NCBI GenBank assembly: GCA_018660835.1
Contig: JABJJN010000105.1
Span: 1 to 44,906 of the forward strand
Source of the DNA: Gemmatimonadota bacterium
GTDB lineage: Bacteria; Latescibacterota; UBA2968; UBA8231
Length of the DNA: 44,906 bases
Direction: 5' to 3'
Shown: positions 16,768 to 25,629 of the stretch, piece by piece
Layout: the number at the start of each line of letters is the position of its first letter
Position numbering within the stretch: position 1 is the first letter of the stretch
Program-made: the position numbers and the translations under genes
Notes under the pieces: model-generated
Told to the model about the DNA's origin: nothing
Databases searched by the model: none
Seen by the model: only the letters and a program-made list of their open reading frames with translations

Positions 16768-16886
16768 GATCTTCGGTCTCCTGTATATTGCGCCGCAATC
16801 CACTCATTCAGGATGGCGACAATGTCCCTGGGCAGGCCGCTGGCCTCGCGCTCGCAGTAGCCATCCCCTATTGGAAGGTTCAGTTG

Positions 16887-17855
16887 ATGTCGTACAAATT
16901 CGTTTTCCTACCACCTGCTGGTGATCGACAGCGTGTCTGGGCCGAAGCGATTCGAACGGCTCTGCCAGGTATTTCTGTCACCGTCTGTGACGACCGCGAG
17001 ATGGCCTGTGCCGAACTGTCCGACGCCCGTGGTGCCTTCGGCACACTCGATGCCGAACTCCTTGCGGCTGCCCCCCGACTCGAGTGGCTCGCCGCACCTG
17101 CCGCGGGGCCGCGCCCGGAGTTCTATTTCCATGAGTTGGTCGAAAGCAACGTAACGGTTACGAACATTCGTGGGATCTACTCTGATCACATCTCCATGCA
17201 GATCATGTCCTATGTCCTGAGTTTTGCACGTGGCCTGCACGTTTACATGCCCCTGCAGGGCCAGGGCATTTGGGCCCAGGCTGAGCAGCGTGCTGATACA
17301 ATCCACCTACCTGAGGCGACAGCTGTCGTGATCGGTGTAGGTGGAATTGGTGCTGAGACGGCAAGACATCTTGCTCACTTTGGCGTGCATGTGATAGGTG
17401 TCGATCCGCGAGTCGAAACTCCTCCGGCAGGGGTACATGAACTGATTCGCCCCGATGCACTGGAAGAGCACATCGGTCGTGGCGATTTTGTCATCATGAC
17501 AGCGCCGCAAACACCGAGCACGCAGGGCCTGATGAATCAGTCTCTCATGGGGAAGATGAAGAACTCGAGCATTCTCATCAACATCGGACGTGGCTCGAAC
17601 GTAGTACTCGATGATCTTGCTGCGGCGCTTTCGAATGGGACCATCGGCGGGGCAGCTCTCGACGTATTCGAAATTGAGCCGCTACCTGCTGATCATCCCC
17701 TGTGGCGTGCACCAAATTTCATTCTCACACCGCATATGGCGGGAGATGGGCCCTATCTGGACGACCGACGGCGTGACCTGTTGATCGAGAATTGCCGTCG
17801 TCTCAGAGACAACGAAGAATTGCTCAACATTGTCGACAAGGCCAACTGGTTCTAG
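16887..17855 (+). CDS. D-isomer-specific 2-hydroxyacid dehydrogenase family protein
   Basis: The ATG at 16887 has GGAAGG ten bases before it and gives a 322-residue protein; the frame is open further upstream but without family similarity. VIGVGGIGAETARHLAHFG is the NAD-binding loop, NIGRGSNV carries the catalytic Arg, FEIEPLPADHPLW the Glu, and PHMAG the His. These enzymes reduce 2-keto acids to D-2-hydroxy acids such as D-glycerate or D-lactate, or run in reverse. TGTATATT at 16782-16789 may be part of its promoter but no -35 is evident. Its end faces the DapA-like gene with a 20-base gap. Confidence 0.9.
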   Translation: MSYKFVFLPPAGDRQRVWAEAIRTALPGISVTVCDDREMACAELSDARGAFGTLDAELLAAAPRLEWLAAPAAGPRPEFYFHELVESNVTVTNIRGIYSDHISMQIMSYVLSFARGLHVYMPLQGQGIWAQAEQRADTIHLPEATAVVIGVGGIGAETARHLAHFGVHVIGVDPRVETPPAGVHELIRPDALEEHIGRGDFVIMTAPQTPSTQGLMNQSLMGKMKNSSILINIGRGSNVVLDDLAAALSNGTIGGAALDVFEIEPLPADHPLWRAPNFILTPHMAGDGPYLDDRRRDLLIENCRRLRDNEELLNIVDKANWF

Positions 17856-17875
17856 GCCTGGGCGTCATCCAGAGA

Positions 17876-18937
17876 TCAGCTAAGCCAGCGATCGATGTTC
17901 TCGGCGACGAAAGCGTCGTCGTTGAGATGGGGATAGGCGGCATAGACACGGTCAATCTCGTCGCTTTGCCCTGGCGACAGACGTTCATCCGGATTCAGGC
18001 AGCGGATAGACGTGAGAAGTCCCTGTCGGCGCAGGATCTCGTGGATTCCGGCGATACAACCGACGAAACCGTTGGCAACGTCAAAGAAAGCGGCGTTGCT
18101 ATCAGTCACTTCGATCGCCTGCGTCAACATTTCCGCAGGCACTTGGTCCTTGCCGACCAACTTGTGGCACCTCTGCAACAACTCAACCGCCCTCTTTGTC
18201 CACACGGCCCAATGTCCGAGCAAACCGCCGACAATCCGCAGATCAATCGCCGCACCATCGGCTCCGGCCAGGCGATGGTTGGTGAGCAGATCCAAAACGA
18301 TGTTGTCGTCGTTGCCCGTGTAGAGGGCGATATCATGTCCCCGACCTGACGCAGCGACACCGCGTAGCACATCGATGGTCTGATAGCGATTGAAAGGTGC
18401 CATCTTGATAGCTACGACATCATTGATCGCAGCAAAACGACGCCAGAAGTCGAAACTGAGAAGGCGGCCACCCACAGCTGGTTGTAGATAGAAACCAACG
18501 ACAGGCATTTCGTCGGCGACAGCCTGGCAGTGGTCGATCAGTTCGTCATCCGTTGCGTCGCCGAGAGCCGCCAGACTCAACAAGACGGCATCGTATCCAC
18601 ACTCACGAGCCAGTATCGCTTCAGCAACGGCCTGAGACGTTGGACCGATCGCACCGGCAATCCGTACAAAGTCAGAGCCGACACCGACATCGGTCACGAC
18701 ATCGGCTGCCAATTGCAGAACAGGCTGCAGCAACCCCTCCTGACGAATCTCGAATTGTGTCGTATGCACAGCGACGGCAAGACCACCTGATCCGGCGTCG
18801 ATGTAATAGCGAGTCAGGGCTCGCTGGCGGCGCTCATCGAGGCGACCCTTGTCGTCAAGTGCCAGCGGATGCGCCGGAATCACCAAGCCCTTTTGCAGTG
18901 CCTTGCGAACGCGCGTGGTTTGCTGTGAGTCTGCCAT
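17876..18937 (-). CDS. Dihydrodipicolinate synthase (DapA) family aldolase/lyase
   Basis: A 353-residue member of the N-acetylneuraminate lyase/DapA superfamily, longer than DapA itself (about 290-300). VVGFYLQPAVGG has the Tyr and VVAIKMAPFNRY the Schiff-base Lys of the class I aldolase site, in the expected order. The substrate-specific residues of DapA are not obvious, so it is more likely to act on a sugar acid or other keto acid. It follows the methyltransferase gene by four bases on the same strand, forming a two-gene unit. Confidence 0.85.
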   Translation of the reverse strand: MADSQQTTRVRKALQKGLVIPAHPLALDDKGRLDERRQRALTRYYIDAGSGGLAVAVHTTQFEIRQEGLLQPVLQLAADVVTDVGVGSDFVRIAGAIGPTSQAVAEAILARECGYDAVLLSLAALGDATDDELIDHCQAVADEMPVVGFYLQPAVGGRLLSFDFWRRFAAINDVVAIKMAPFNRYQTIDVLRGVAASGRGHDIALYTGNDDNIVLDLLTNHRLAGADGAAIDLRIVGGLLGHWAVWTKRAVELLQRCHKLVGKDQVPAEMLTQAIEVTDSNAAFFDVANGFVGCIAGIHEILRRQGLLTSIRCLNPDERLSPGQSDEIDRVYAAYPHLNDDAFVAENIDRWLS

Positions 18938-18941
18938 CAGC

Positions 18942-19592
18942 TCAGGCCAGTGTCATCGTCGGCAACCCACCAATGATCAGCAGCCATCCCTTCGCTTTGG
19001 TCGGTGATTTCACCTCCCACTGGATGACCTCTCCCCCGAGTTTCTTCACTGCCATCTCGCAGACCGTATCAAAAGGGGGCCGACCAGGATCAGCGATGAT
19101 AATCTGATCTACACCGGCTTTCACGGCGCGCCGTGCAAGCTTGTAGACCGGATCGATCAGTTCATCCCAGAAACAGATATCACCACCGACCATCAAATCG
19201 TAGCCTTCCAGGTGTCCCCGTCTAAGACTCTCGAAACGGGATTTACGCGTCTTGATCACGACCTGATTCGCCTCTGCCTGTGCATGGAGATAGGGAAATA
19301 CATTCGGATCCGCGTCAACTCCCGTCACTTCCGCTCCGAACTGCTTGGCGCAATAGATACCGAGCAGCCCCCAGCCGCAGCCAACCTCAAGAACATGCGA
19401 TTCGGGTGGCATTCCTTGATGCTGTAAGTAGTCCATGATCAGATAACTCGAGTTCCACAGCTTGTCTCCGTGGATCTCCGGTTCATGGTCTCTCTTGAGA
19501 CCGCGAATCTCCGGATGGGCCGCACGCAGAACCGTGACCCCGTATGCCTCGTGCTGTGTCTTCTTTTCGCTCTTGTCTTTCTTCTTGCCCAT
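18942..19592 (-). CDS. Class I SAM-dependent methyltransferase, METTL21/lysine-methyltransferase-like
   Basis: The family-like part starts at the ATG at 19592 and gives 216 residues; an open extension to 19937 runs through the promoter and start of the divergent gene and is rejected. The N-terminus is very lysine-rich (MGKKKDKSEKKTQHE). VLEVGCGWGLLGIYCAKQFGAE with VTGVDADP is SAM motif I and the acidic loop, and GGDICFWDEL is the post-motif region. It resembles protein-lysine methyltransferases of the METTL21/family 16 type but could methylate a small molecule. It is four bases upstream of the DapA-like gene; the two are probably co-transcribed. Confidence 0.85.
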   Translation of the reverse strand: MGKKKDKSEKKTQHEAYGVTVLRAAHPEIRGLKRDHEPEIHGDKLWNSSYLIMDYLQHQGMPPESHVLEVGCGWGLLGIYCAKQFGAEVTGVDADPNVFPYLHAQAEANQVVIKTRKSRFESLRRGHLEGYDLMVGGDICFWDELIDPVYKLARRAVKAGVDQIIIADPGRPPFDTVCEMAVKKLGGEVIQWEVKSPTKAKGWLLIIGGLPTMTLA

Positions 19593-19652
19593 GTCGATCC
19601 ATCGCAGGAGATTAGGTTCCTTCACTAAGCGTCCAAAATAAGGAATCACCCC

Positions 19653-20669
19653 ATGACAGCAACCGAGCCCGCCCTGCGCGTCGGCATTTTTGGCACAGGA
19701 GGCTGGGCCCGTCGTACACACATTCCCCATCTTCTCGACCTCGGTGCACAGATCGTTTGCCTGTGTGACACCCACGCTGAGGCCGTGGCTACGGCGGGGG
19801 AGGAATTCGGCATCGAGACGAGATACACCGACGGCCACCAAATGTTGGCAACTGAAAAACTTGACGTCCTGTATTCCTGCGTGCCGGCCTTCGCACGCAC
19901 CGATATCGAGGCAACGGCAGCGCGGTCGGGTATTCACTTATTCAGTGAGAAACCGCAGTCGACGAGCATGCGTGTCGCCCGCCAGATCGCTGCCGCCGTC
20001 GATGCGGGCGGCGGTCTGAGCACGGTCTGCTTTCGTGAACGCTATCGGCCACTATTCCAGGAAGCTCGACGCCTGCTAGCAGACAAGCAGATCGTACACG
20101 CCCGCTTCCAAAGCCCTGGCGGTCTGCCATCACAAGAGCGGCGCCGTGACCAGGATCGCGCCTGGGGGCACTGGATGGCCAAGGCAGGCAGTCGCGCCTT
20201 CGATTGGGGTGTTCATGCCGTCGACTATCTGCGGTTCATGACGGGACTTGATGTGGCCAAGGCACAAGCCTTCTACCACGACCCGGCACACTACACCACG
20301 CCTCTGTCGAGTGTGTTTCAACTGGCCTTTACGACGGGCGCGACAGCGCAGTTGAGTTTTGTGTCAGCCATGGCTACGCCACCACCGAATGAACCGTGGT
20401 TCACCATCTACTACGAGGGCGGCTATCTGTCGGTCTTTCGCTATGAACGGATTGAGCAGAATGGCGAAATCGTCTACGAAGCAGACGACTTCGACCCCTG
20501 GCATGAGCAGGATCGCGTATTTCTTGACGCCGTTCAGCGGCATGATCCGACGGCGTTGCTCAATGACTACGCCGACGGCCTCAAGTCCCTGGCACCGGTG
20601 CTTGCATGTTGGGAATCAGCCAAGCGTGGTGGTCAGGTGATCGATGTCGCCGCCTTTGGAGCCCGGTAG
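19653..20669 (+). CDS. Gfo/Idh/MocA family oxidoreductase
   Basis: A 338-residue protein. VGIFGTGGWARRTHIPHLLD is the Rossmann loop, LFSEKPQSTS holds the EKP motif, and SRAFDWGVHAVDYL gives the conserved Asp and His of the active site. It is only distantly similar to the paralogue at 7998-8975, so they probably act on different compounds. It is divergent from the methyltransferase gene, with 60 bases between starts, and is followed on the same strand by a MATE transporter and a ROK kinase, which could together form a sugar uptake/modification unit (inference). Confidence 0.9.
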   Translation: MTATEPALRVGIFGTGGWARRTHIPHLLDLGAQIVCLCDTHAEAVATAGEEFGIETRYTDGHQMLATEKLDVLYSCVPAFARTDIEATAARSGIHLFSEKPQSTSMRVARQIAAAVDAGGGLSTVCFRERYRPLFQEARRLLADKQIVHARFQSPGGLPSQERRRDQDRAWGHWMAKAGSRAFDWGVHAVDYLRFMTGLDVAKAQAFYHDPAHYTTPLSSVFQLAFTTGATAQLSFVSAMATPPPNEPWFTIYYEGGYLSVFRYERIEQNGEIVYEADDFDPWHEQDRVFLDAVQRHDPTALLNDYADGLKSLAPVLACWESAKRGGQVIDVAAFGAR

Positions 20670-20730
20670 TCGGTGAAAATACTCGCCGGAGCACGCAGAT
20701 CTGCCGAGTCGATCGAGTTGGATCCGCCTC

Positions 20731-22161
20731 GTGACTGACAGATTGCGTGCCCGCTGGCGTGCCCCGGGCGGGTATGCGGAGTTTCTACGTATCGCCTTCC
20801 CCATGATTCTGTCGACGGCGAGTTGGAGCATTCAACATTTCGTCGATCGCATTTATCTGACATGGTATTCCACCGATGCCCTGGCGGCGGCGCTGCCTTC
20901 GGGGATGGTGAACTTCATCGCCGTCAGCTTCTTCATGGGACTCGCCGCCTATGTGAACACCTTCGTCGCTCAATACAGTGGCGCCGGTCGAGATGATCGC
21001 GTCGGCCCCTCGGTCTGGCAGGGAAACTATCTGGCCATTGCCGCCGGATTGGTCGGCCTGGCCTTCGCCTGGTTTGCAACACCCATCTTTGACCTCATTG
21101 GCCACGAACAAGCGATTCGTTCACACGAGACCGTCTACTTTCGGGTTCTGTGTTATGGGATGGCGCCCCTGATTCTTTCGACGTCCTTGTCGTGCTTTTA
21201 CAGCGGGCGCGGCCGTACTTGGTCGATTCTCGGTGTCAGCGCCGCAGCAACGGTCCTTAATATCGTCGTCGACTACTCATTGATTTTCGGCCATTTTGGC
21301 GCACCAGAGATGGGCATTCGTGGCGCTGCCTGGGCGACGAATGCATCCGCCGCCTTTGCCTGTCTTCTCTATCTGGTTCTACTGGCACGCCCAAGATATC
21401 GGCAGCGTTTTGCCACATTCTCCGGCTGGCGCTTCGACGGCGATCTGTTCCGTCGGCTGCTTCGCTATGGTGGTCCAAATGGCATCAGCTTCATGCTCGA
21501 TATGTTCGCCTTTACCTTTTTTATCCTCATTGTCGGGCGCATCGGCACGCTTGAACTGACGGCGACCAACCTCGCCTTCAACATCAACAGTCTCGCCTTC
21601 ATGCCCCTCATAGGTGCCGGCATTGCACTGTCTAGTCTAGTCGGCCAACGGCTGGGAGCCGACGATCCAGAGGGTGCTCAGTATTGCACGTGGACGGGTG
21701 TTCATATTGCCATTGCCTATATGGGATTCATGTCTTTGCTCTTCCTGTTGCTTCCTGATCTGTTTCTCATGCCCTATGGGGCTGGCGCATCTGGCGCAGA
21801 TTTTGAGGCGGCCCGAGTGATGGCACGGTCCCTACTTCGGATCGTCTCGATCTACTGTGTCTTTGATGCTGGGTTTATGATGTTCACCGCTGCCTTGAAA
21901 GGTGCGGGGGACACGAAGTATGTGATGTATGGTTCCTTCGCTCTGGGCTGCACATTCATGGTCGTCCCACCGGTCATTCTGGTGACCTGGTTCAATGCGG
22001 GAATCTTCACCGTATGGTCGTTTATCTGTTTCTTCCTGATCTCCGGATGCGGCCTGTTTTATCTTCGTTTCCGCGGCGGCAAGTGGAAGAGTATGCGAGT
22101 CATCGAAGGTCACCTTGAGTTGGCCGACCTTGAAGTGCCAACGGCAGCTGATGCTGGTTAA
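20731..22161 (+). CDS. MATE family efflux transporter
   Basis: A 476-residue multi-helix membrane protein beginning at a GTG. The order of hydrophobic segments, the early PMILSTASWSIQHFVDRIYL helix, the GAPEMGIRGAAWATN loop between helices 5 and 6 and the ALKGAGDTKYVMYG segment in the second half are the pattern of MATE (NorM/DinF-like) antiporters, with about twelve helices in two halves. MATE proteins export cationic drugs or metabolites using sodium or proton gradients. It lies 61 bases after a Gfo/Idh gene and 16 before a ROK kinase gene. Confidence 0.9.
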   Translation: MTDRLRARWRAPGGYAEFLRIAFPMILSTASWSIQHFVDRIYLTWYSTDALAAALPSGMVNFIAVSFFMGLAAYVNTFVAQYSGAGRDDRVGPSVWQGNYLAIAAGLVGLAFAWFATPIFDLIGHEQAIRSHETVYFRVLCYGMAPLILSTSLSCFYSGRGRTWSILGVSAAATVLNIVVDYSLIFGHFGAPEMGIRGAAWATNASAAFACLLYLVLLARPRYRQRFATFSGWRFDGDLFRRLLRYGGPNGISFMLDMFAFTFFILIVGRIGTLELTATNLAFNINSLAFMPLIGAGIALSSLVGQRLGADDPEGAQYCTWTGVHIAIAYMGFMSLLFLLLPDLFLMPYGAGASGADFEAARVMARSLLRIVSIYCVFDAGFMMFTAALKGAGDTKYVMYGSFALGCTFMVVPPVILVTWFNAGIFTVWSFICFFLISGCGLFYLRFRGGKWKSMRVIEGHLELADLEVPTAADAG

Positions 22162-22177
22162 TGCGAGGAAGTGACGG

Positions 22178-23086
22178 ATGAGCAAGCGATTCTGGGGAGT
22201 CGATCTGGGTGGCACAAAGATCGAGGGCGTCGTGCTACCTACGGCTACATCGACGGAACCTCTGTGTCGTATGCGCGTGCCAACGGAGCGTGATCGTGGC
22301 TACGAGCATGTACGCGGGCAGATCGTGAGACTTGTCGAGCAGATGTCTGCCAGCGTCGGCGACGAGCCTGATGTACTTGGCGTAGGTACACCTGGCGTAC
22401 TCGACCCGCAGACACTGCGACTGAAGAACTCGAATACGACCTGCCTCATCGACCAACCCCTGCAGAGTGATCTGCAGTCAGATCTTGGGATCGATGTCAC
22501 GCTTGCGAATGATGCGAATTGCTTTGCTCTTGCCGAAGCCAGACTAGGCGCTGGTCGTGGAGCCCACACTGTATTTGGCATCATTCTGGGCACAGGCGTG
22601 GGTGGTGGCGTCGTCATCGATGGCCGCGCCCTCTTTGGATGCCAGGGAATCGCCGGCGAATGGGGACACAATGTCATGGATCCCGACGGCCGCCCGTGCT
22701 ACTGCGGTCTGCGCGGCTGTGTGGAGACCCTGCTTGCAGGTCCTCATCTTGAGGCCCGCTACACCGAAGCGACGGGGCGAACGCTTTCGCTCACTGAGAT
22801 TGCTGCCATTGCCGCAACAGATACGCAGGCCGAAGCCGTCATTACACACCTGTGTGATTGGTTTGCCCGCTGTGTCGCGTCAGTGATCAATATCCTCGAC
22901 CCAGATATCGTCGTATTGGGCGGCGGCGTCAGCAATGTAGATGCCCTCTATTCACGCGGCGTTGAATCCCTGAGCAAATGGGTCTTCAACGACGTCCCAC
23001 ACACACGCATCGTGCGCAATCAGCTGGGTGACAGTGCGGGCGTCTTTGGCGCCGCCATGCTTACAGCTCAGGACGGCTCGGCCTAA
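22178..23086 (+). CDS. ROK family sugar kinase
   Basis: A 302-residue ROK protein without a helix-turn-helix domain, so a kinase and not a repressor. GVDLGGTKIEG is the phosphate-binding loop, ANDANCFALAE has the catalytic Asp, GEWGHN the zinc-binding His, and CYCGLRGCVETL the Cys zinc site that defines the family. Members phosphorylate glucose, fructose, N-acetylglucosamine or N-acetylmannosamine; specificity is not visible. GAGGAAG precedes the ATG. Its stop is three bases from the stop of the convergent RraA gene. Confidence 0.92.
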   Translation: MSKRFWGVDLGGTKIEGVVLPTATSTEPLCRMRVPTERDRGYEHVRGQIVRLVEQMSASVGDEPDVLGVGTPGVLDPQTLRLKNSNTTCLIDQPLQSDLQSDLGIDVTLANDANCFALAEARLGAGRGAHTVFGIILGTGVGGGVVIDGRALFGCQGIAGEWGHNVMDPDGRPCYCGLRGCVETLLAGPHLEARYTEATGRTLSLTEIAAIAATDTQAEAVITHLCDWFARCVASVINILDPDIVVLGGGVSNVDALYSRGVESLSKWVFNDVPHTRIVRNQLGDSAGVFGAAMLTAQDGSA

Positions 23087-23089
23087 CCC

Positions 23090-23806
23090 TTAAGAGCGAG
23101 CCTTCTTCCAGGCTTCGAACTCTGCCAGCGTTTTCTCATCCGGCGGATAGGTGCCAACGATGGAAGCGCCTGAGCGGATCTTCTCCAGAATAAAGTCTTC
23201 TTTATCCTCCATCTCAGACGCTGCATCGCCTACCTGCGCCGCCAGATGGGCAGGGACGACGACGACCCCTTCGCCGTCGCCTACGATGATATCTCCGGGA
23301 AAAACCGCCACCTCACCGCATCCTACAGGCACCTGAATTTCACTGGGATAGTGCACGGTCTTGTTCGTGTGAGCATTCATGGCACGGGCGAAGGCTGGCA
23401 TACCGGACGCAGCAATGGCGGGACTGTCACGATATGCTCCATCTGTGACGACGCCGGCGACTCCCTTCTGATGCATGCGTTCCGCCAGAATCGAACCCAT
23501 CGTACCTGCGCGTGTTTCGCCACGTGCATCAATGACCAGCACGTCCCCCACTTCCATCTCCTCGATGCCTATACGCTGCTTGTCGGTGAGGTTGTCCATA
23601 GGAATGTCATTCAGATCCTCCCGGGCGGGAATGTATCTGAGGGTATACGCGCGACCGGCCATCTTCATGTCTGGTTGTAGCGGCGTCACATTGTGCATGA
23701 ACGTGTTGCCAAGCCCATGCCCCTTCAATACCGATGTCAGTGTCGCAGTACTGGGCACCAGCAATTGATCCAGTGTCGCTTGGGAAATAGACGGCGGTGG
23801 AGTCAT
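23090..23806 (-). CDS. RraA family protein (second paralogue)
   Basis: A 238-residue protein of the longer RraA type. GRAYTLRYIPAREDLN near the N-terminus, GSILAERMHQKGVAGVVTDG with AYRD (instead of VRD), and CGEVAVFPGDIIVGDGEGV are the conserved core. The keto-acid/metal-binding Arg-Asp and later Asp are kept. It is quite different from the 213-residue copy at 2744-3385. It lies directly downstream of the D-threonine aldolase/D-serine dehydratase-like gene (16-base gap), so they may share a pathway in which a beta-hydroxy-amino acid is cleaved and a keto acid processed (inference). Confidence 0.87.
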   Translation of the reverse strand: MTPPPSISQATLDQLLVPSTATLTSVLKGHGLGNTFMHNVTPLQPDMKMAGRAYTLRYIPAREDLNDIPMDNLTDKQRIGIEEMEVGDVLVIDARGETRAGTMGSILAERMHQKGVAGVVTDGAYRDSPAIAASGMPAFARAMNAHTNKTVHYPSEIQVPVGCGEVAVFPGDIIVGDGEGVVVVPAHLAAQVGDAASEMEDKEDFILEKIRSGASIVGTYPPDEKTLAEFEAWKKARS

Positions 23807-23822
23807 CTTGATTCTTCCATTG

Positions 23823-24884
23823 TTAGCGGATCATGCCGCGCGCATGGACCGGCCAGATCGCCTCGACCTGGTCGCCACGCACGGCGGCCATGACGTCATG
23901 TTCGTTGAAACAGGGACAAGGATGTACGGGGATCACTTGAACACGGTCACCAATCTGCGGCTGTGGGTCACAGCCTGAGACATCGAGATTCCCGTGTTCT
24001 TCTGAGGCGCCGTTGAAGTGGGCCTCGGGGAATTCAACCACGTGCCCCATAGAACCGCTGTCGCTGCCATCGCTGAAGATTGCAGCACTCATCGACTTGC
24101 TGCCAGCGTCCAGAATCGCGCGTGTTGCTGTCGGACGACTCACGACCGTTGCCAGAACACGGGCCGCACACTGTGCCACCGTGTGCGTCTTGATACTCAA
24201 ATGTTTCATGCCGCCTACAGGGTACTCACCCGCTCTGAATTCGGTCAGTTCAGGAATCTCGTGAGACGTGAAAGACGCCGGCGTCGACCCACCACTGACT
24301 ATTGGGTGCGGCAGACCGCGAGCGTCGAGCAACGCCAGGGTCTGTTGAATGAAGGGCCGATTCTCTGGCGGCGTCGGCATCGCCATCACACCACGGAAGT
24401 CGATACCGGGCAAGGAGTGTGCCAGTGCGGCCAGCTCCGCGCCCAGCTCCGGCGTCTCCACACCGGCGCGCGCCCCCACGTCCAGCTCAATGATCACGCC
24501 TACGTCGACACCCGCTTTTGATGTTGCTGCACTGATACCACGAATCGTGGTCTCGGAATCGGCGGCGACGGTCAAGCGAGTACGCTTCGTCAGTGCCACC
24601 AGCCGTCGTAGTTTCTGTTCGCCAATGATATTGAATGGGATCAGCACATCCTGGTCTACGCCACCATTCACCATCACTTCCGCTTCACCCAGTTTCTGGC
24701 ATGTGATGCCGAAAGCCCCTCGAGCGATCTGCATATGCGCAATCGCCAGGCACTTATGGGTCTTGATGTGCGGACGCAGACCGATACCATGTTTACTGAA
24801 ATAGGTCTGGTAGCGATCGAGGTTATCCTCTAGTCCATCGAGGTCAACTACAAGATGTGGCGTATCAAGTTCGTCGATATTCAT
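23823..24884 (-). CDS. D-threonine aldolase / D-serine dehydratase (DSD1)-like fold-III PLP enzyme
   Basis: From the ATG at 24884, which has GGGAG eight bases upstream, it has 353 residues. RPHIKTHK contains the PLP lysine of alanine-racemase-type barrels; GITCQKLGEAEVM and the SGGSTPASF phosphate-binding loop follow. The C-terminal HPCPCFNEHD gives the His and Cys that bind the second-site metal in DSD1 and D-threonine aldolase, and WPVHARG is the usual closing motif. Family members cleave D-beta-hydroxy-amino acids or dehydrate D-serine. An N-terminal extension of 28 residues in the open frame lacks similarity. The downstream gene is an RraA-like protein. Confidence 0.88.
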   Translation of the reverse strand: MNIDELDTPHLVVDLDGLEDNLDRYQTYFSKHGIGLRPHIKTHKCLAIAHMQIARGAFGITCQKLGEAEVMVNGGVDQDVLIPFNIIGEQKLRRLVALTKRTRLTVAADSETTIRGISAATSKAGVDVGVIIELDVGARAGVETPELGAELAALAHSLPGIDFRGVMAMPTPPENRPFIQQTLALLDARGLPHPIVSGGSTPASFTSHEIPELTEFRAGEYPVGGMKHLSIKTHTVAQCAARVLATVVSRPTATRAILDAGSKSMSAAIFSDGSDSGSMGHVVEFPEAHFNGASEEHGNLDVSGCDPQPQIGDRVQVIPVHPCPCFNEHDVMAAVRGDQVEAIWPVHARGMIR

Positions 24885-24937
24885 GAGCAACTCCCGATCA
24901 TGAATGGCTGCTGGAATGGGCGGGCGAAAGGGTAGAT

Positions 24938-24975
24938 CAGCCCAGCACTTAGGGCAAGACGGCGACACTGGGCTG
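24938..24975. repeat. Inverted repeat in a divergent promoter region
   Basis: CAGCCCAG at 24938-24945 and CTGGGCTG at 24968-24975 are perfect complements separated by 22 bases. They sit in the 183-base region between the minus-strand PLP enzyme (start 24884) and the plus-strand DUF4416 gene (start 25068). It could be an operator or a leader hairpin; nothing more can be supported. Confidence 0.3.
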
Positions 24976-25067
24976 GCCCGTGGCGTATGGCCTGAATCAG
25001 TTCCCTATCCTACTCTATTCTTCCTCATACGTGTACGTCAGATCCACCTGGAGATCGATTCGACTCA

Positions 25068-25598
25068 ATGCCTTTGAGCCTGCAAGTAGAGACACCTGCC
25101 GCCCTCGTGTGTGGTGTGATGGCTGATAGCGAGGGAGCCGTCCTCGACGCATGCTCTCGACTCGAGGAGATCTTTGGCGCGATGACAGATCGATCCGCCG
25201 TCTACGACTTCGAGGCATTCTCTGCGTACTACCGATCTGAAATGGGCGGGGGACTGCAGAAGTGCTTCGCTTGCTTTGGCGACCCAGTGATACCTTCGAG
25301 TCTTGCAGCGGCCAAACTCGACACCCTGAAGGTCGAACGAGAAGTGGCACACCAGATAGATGGCCATTGGCACCGAACAATCAATGTGGATCCAGGCCTG
25401 GTATCGGCCAACAGTCTGATCCTTGCCACCACCAAGGCCAGTGGCCATCGCATTGCGATCGCTCCCTCCTTGTTCGCTGAAGTAACGCTGCTGTTTGAAA
25501 AAGGGGAATACCGACCACTGCCCTGGAGCTATCGAGACGTTCAGTCAGCCCCGGTCCAGACACTTTTGCTACGACTACGCCAACGGTTGCTTGGTTAG
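25068..25598 (+). CDS. DUF4416 family protein
   Basis: A 176-residue protein with the features I associate with DUF4416: the FSAYYRSEMG segment, LQKCFACF, AAAKLDTLKVE, RTINVDPGLVSANSLILATTK followed by HRIAI, and WSYRDV near the end. The family is uncharacterised; it is small, soluble and widespread in deep-branching bacteria. It forms a single-gene unit here, divergent from the D-threonine aldolase-like gene and convergent with the cupin gene. The start chosen gives a protein of normal length. No function is claimed. Confidence 0.8.
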   Translation: MPLSLQVETPAALVCGVMADSEGAVLDACSRLEEIFGAMTDRSAVYDFEAFSAYYRSEMGGGLQKCFACFGDPVIPSSLAAAKLDTLKVEREVAHQIDGHWHRTINVDPGLVSANSLILATTKASGHRIAIAPSLFAEVTLLFEKGEYRPLPWSYRDVQSAPVQTLLLRLRQRLLG

Positions 25599-25629
25599 GC
25601 GGGATTCACCAGCGGTCGGGACACGAGGA

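Noticed and set aside
18942..19937. 331-residue version of the methyltransferase
   Set aside because: The N-terminal 115 residues run over the start of the divergent Gfo/Idh gene and have no methyltransferase similarity; the ATG at 19592 is preferred.
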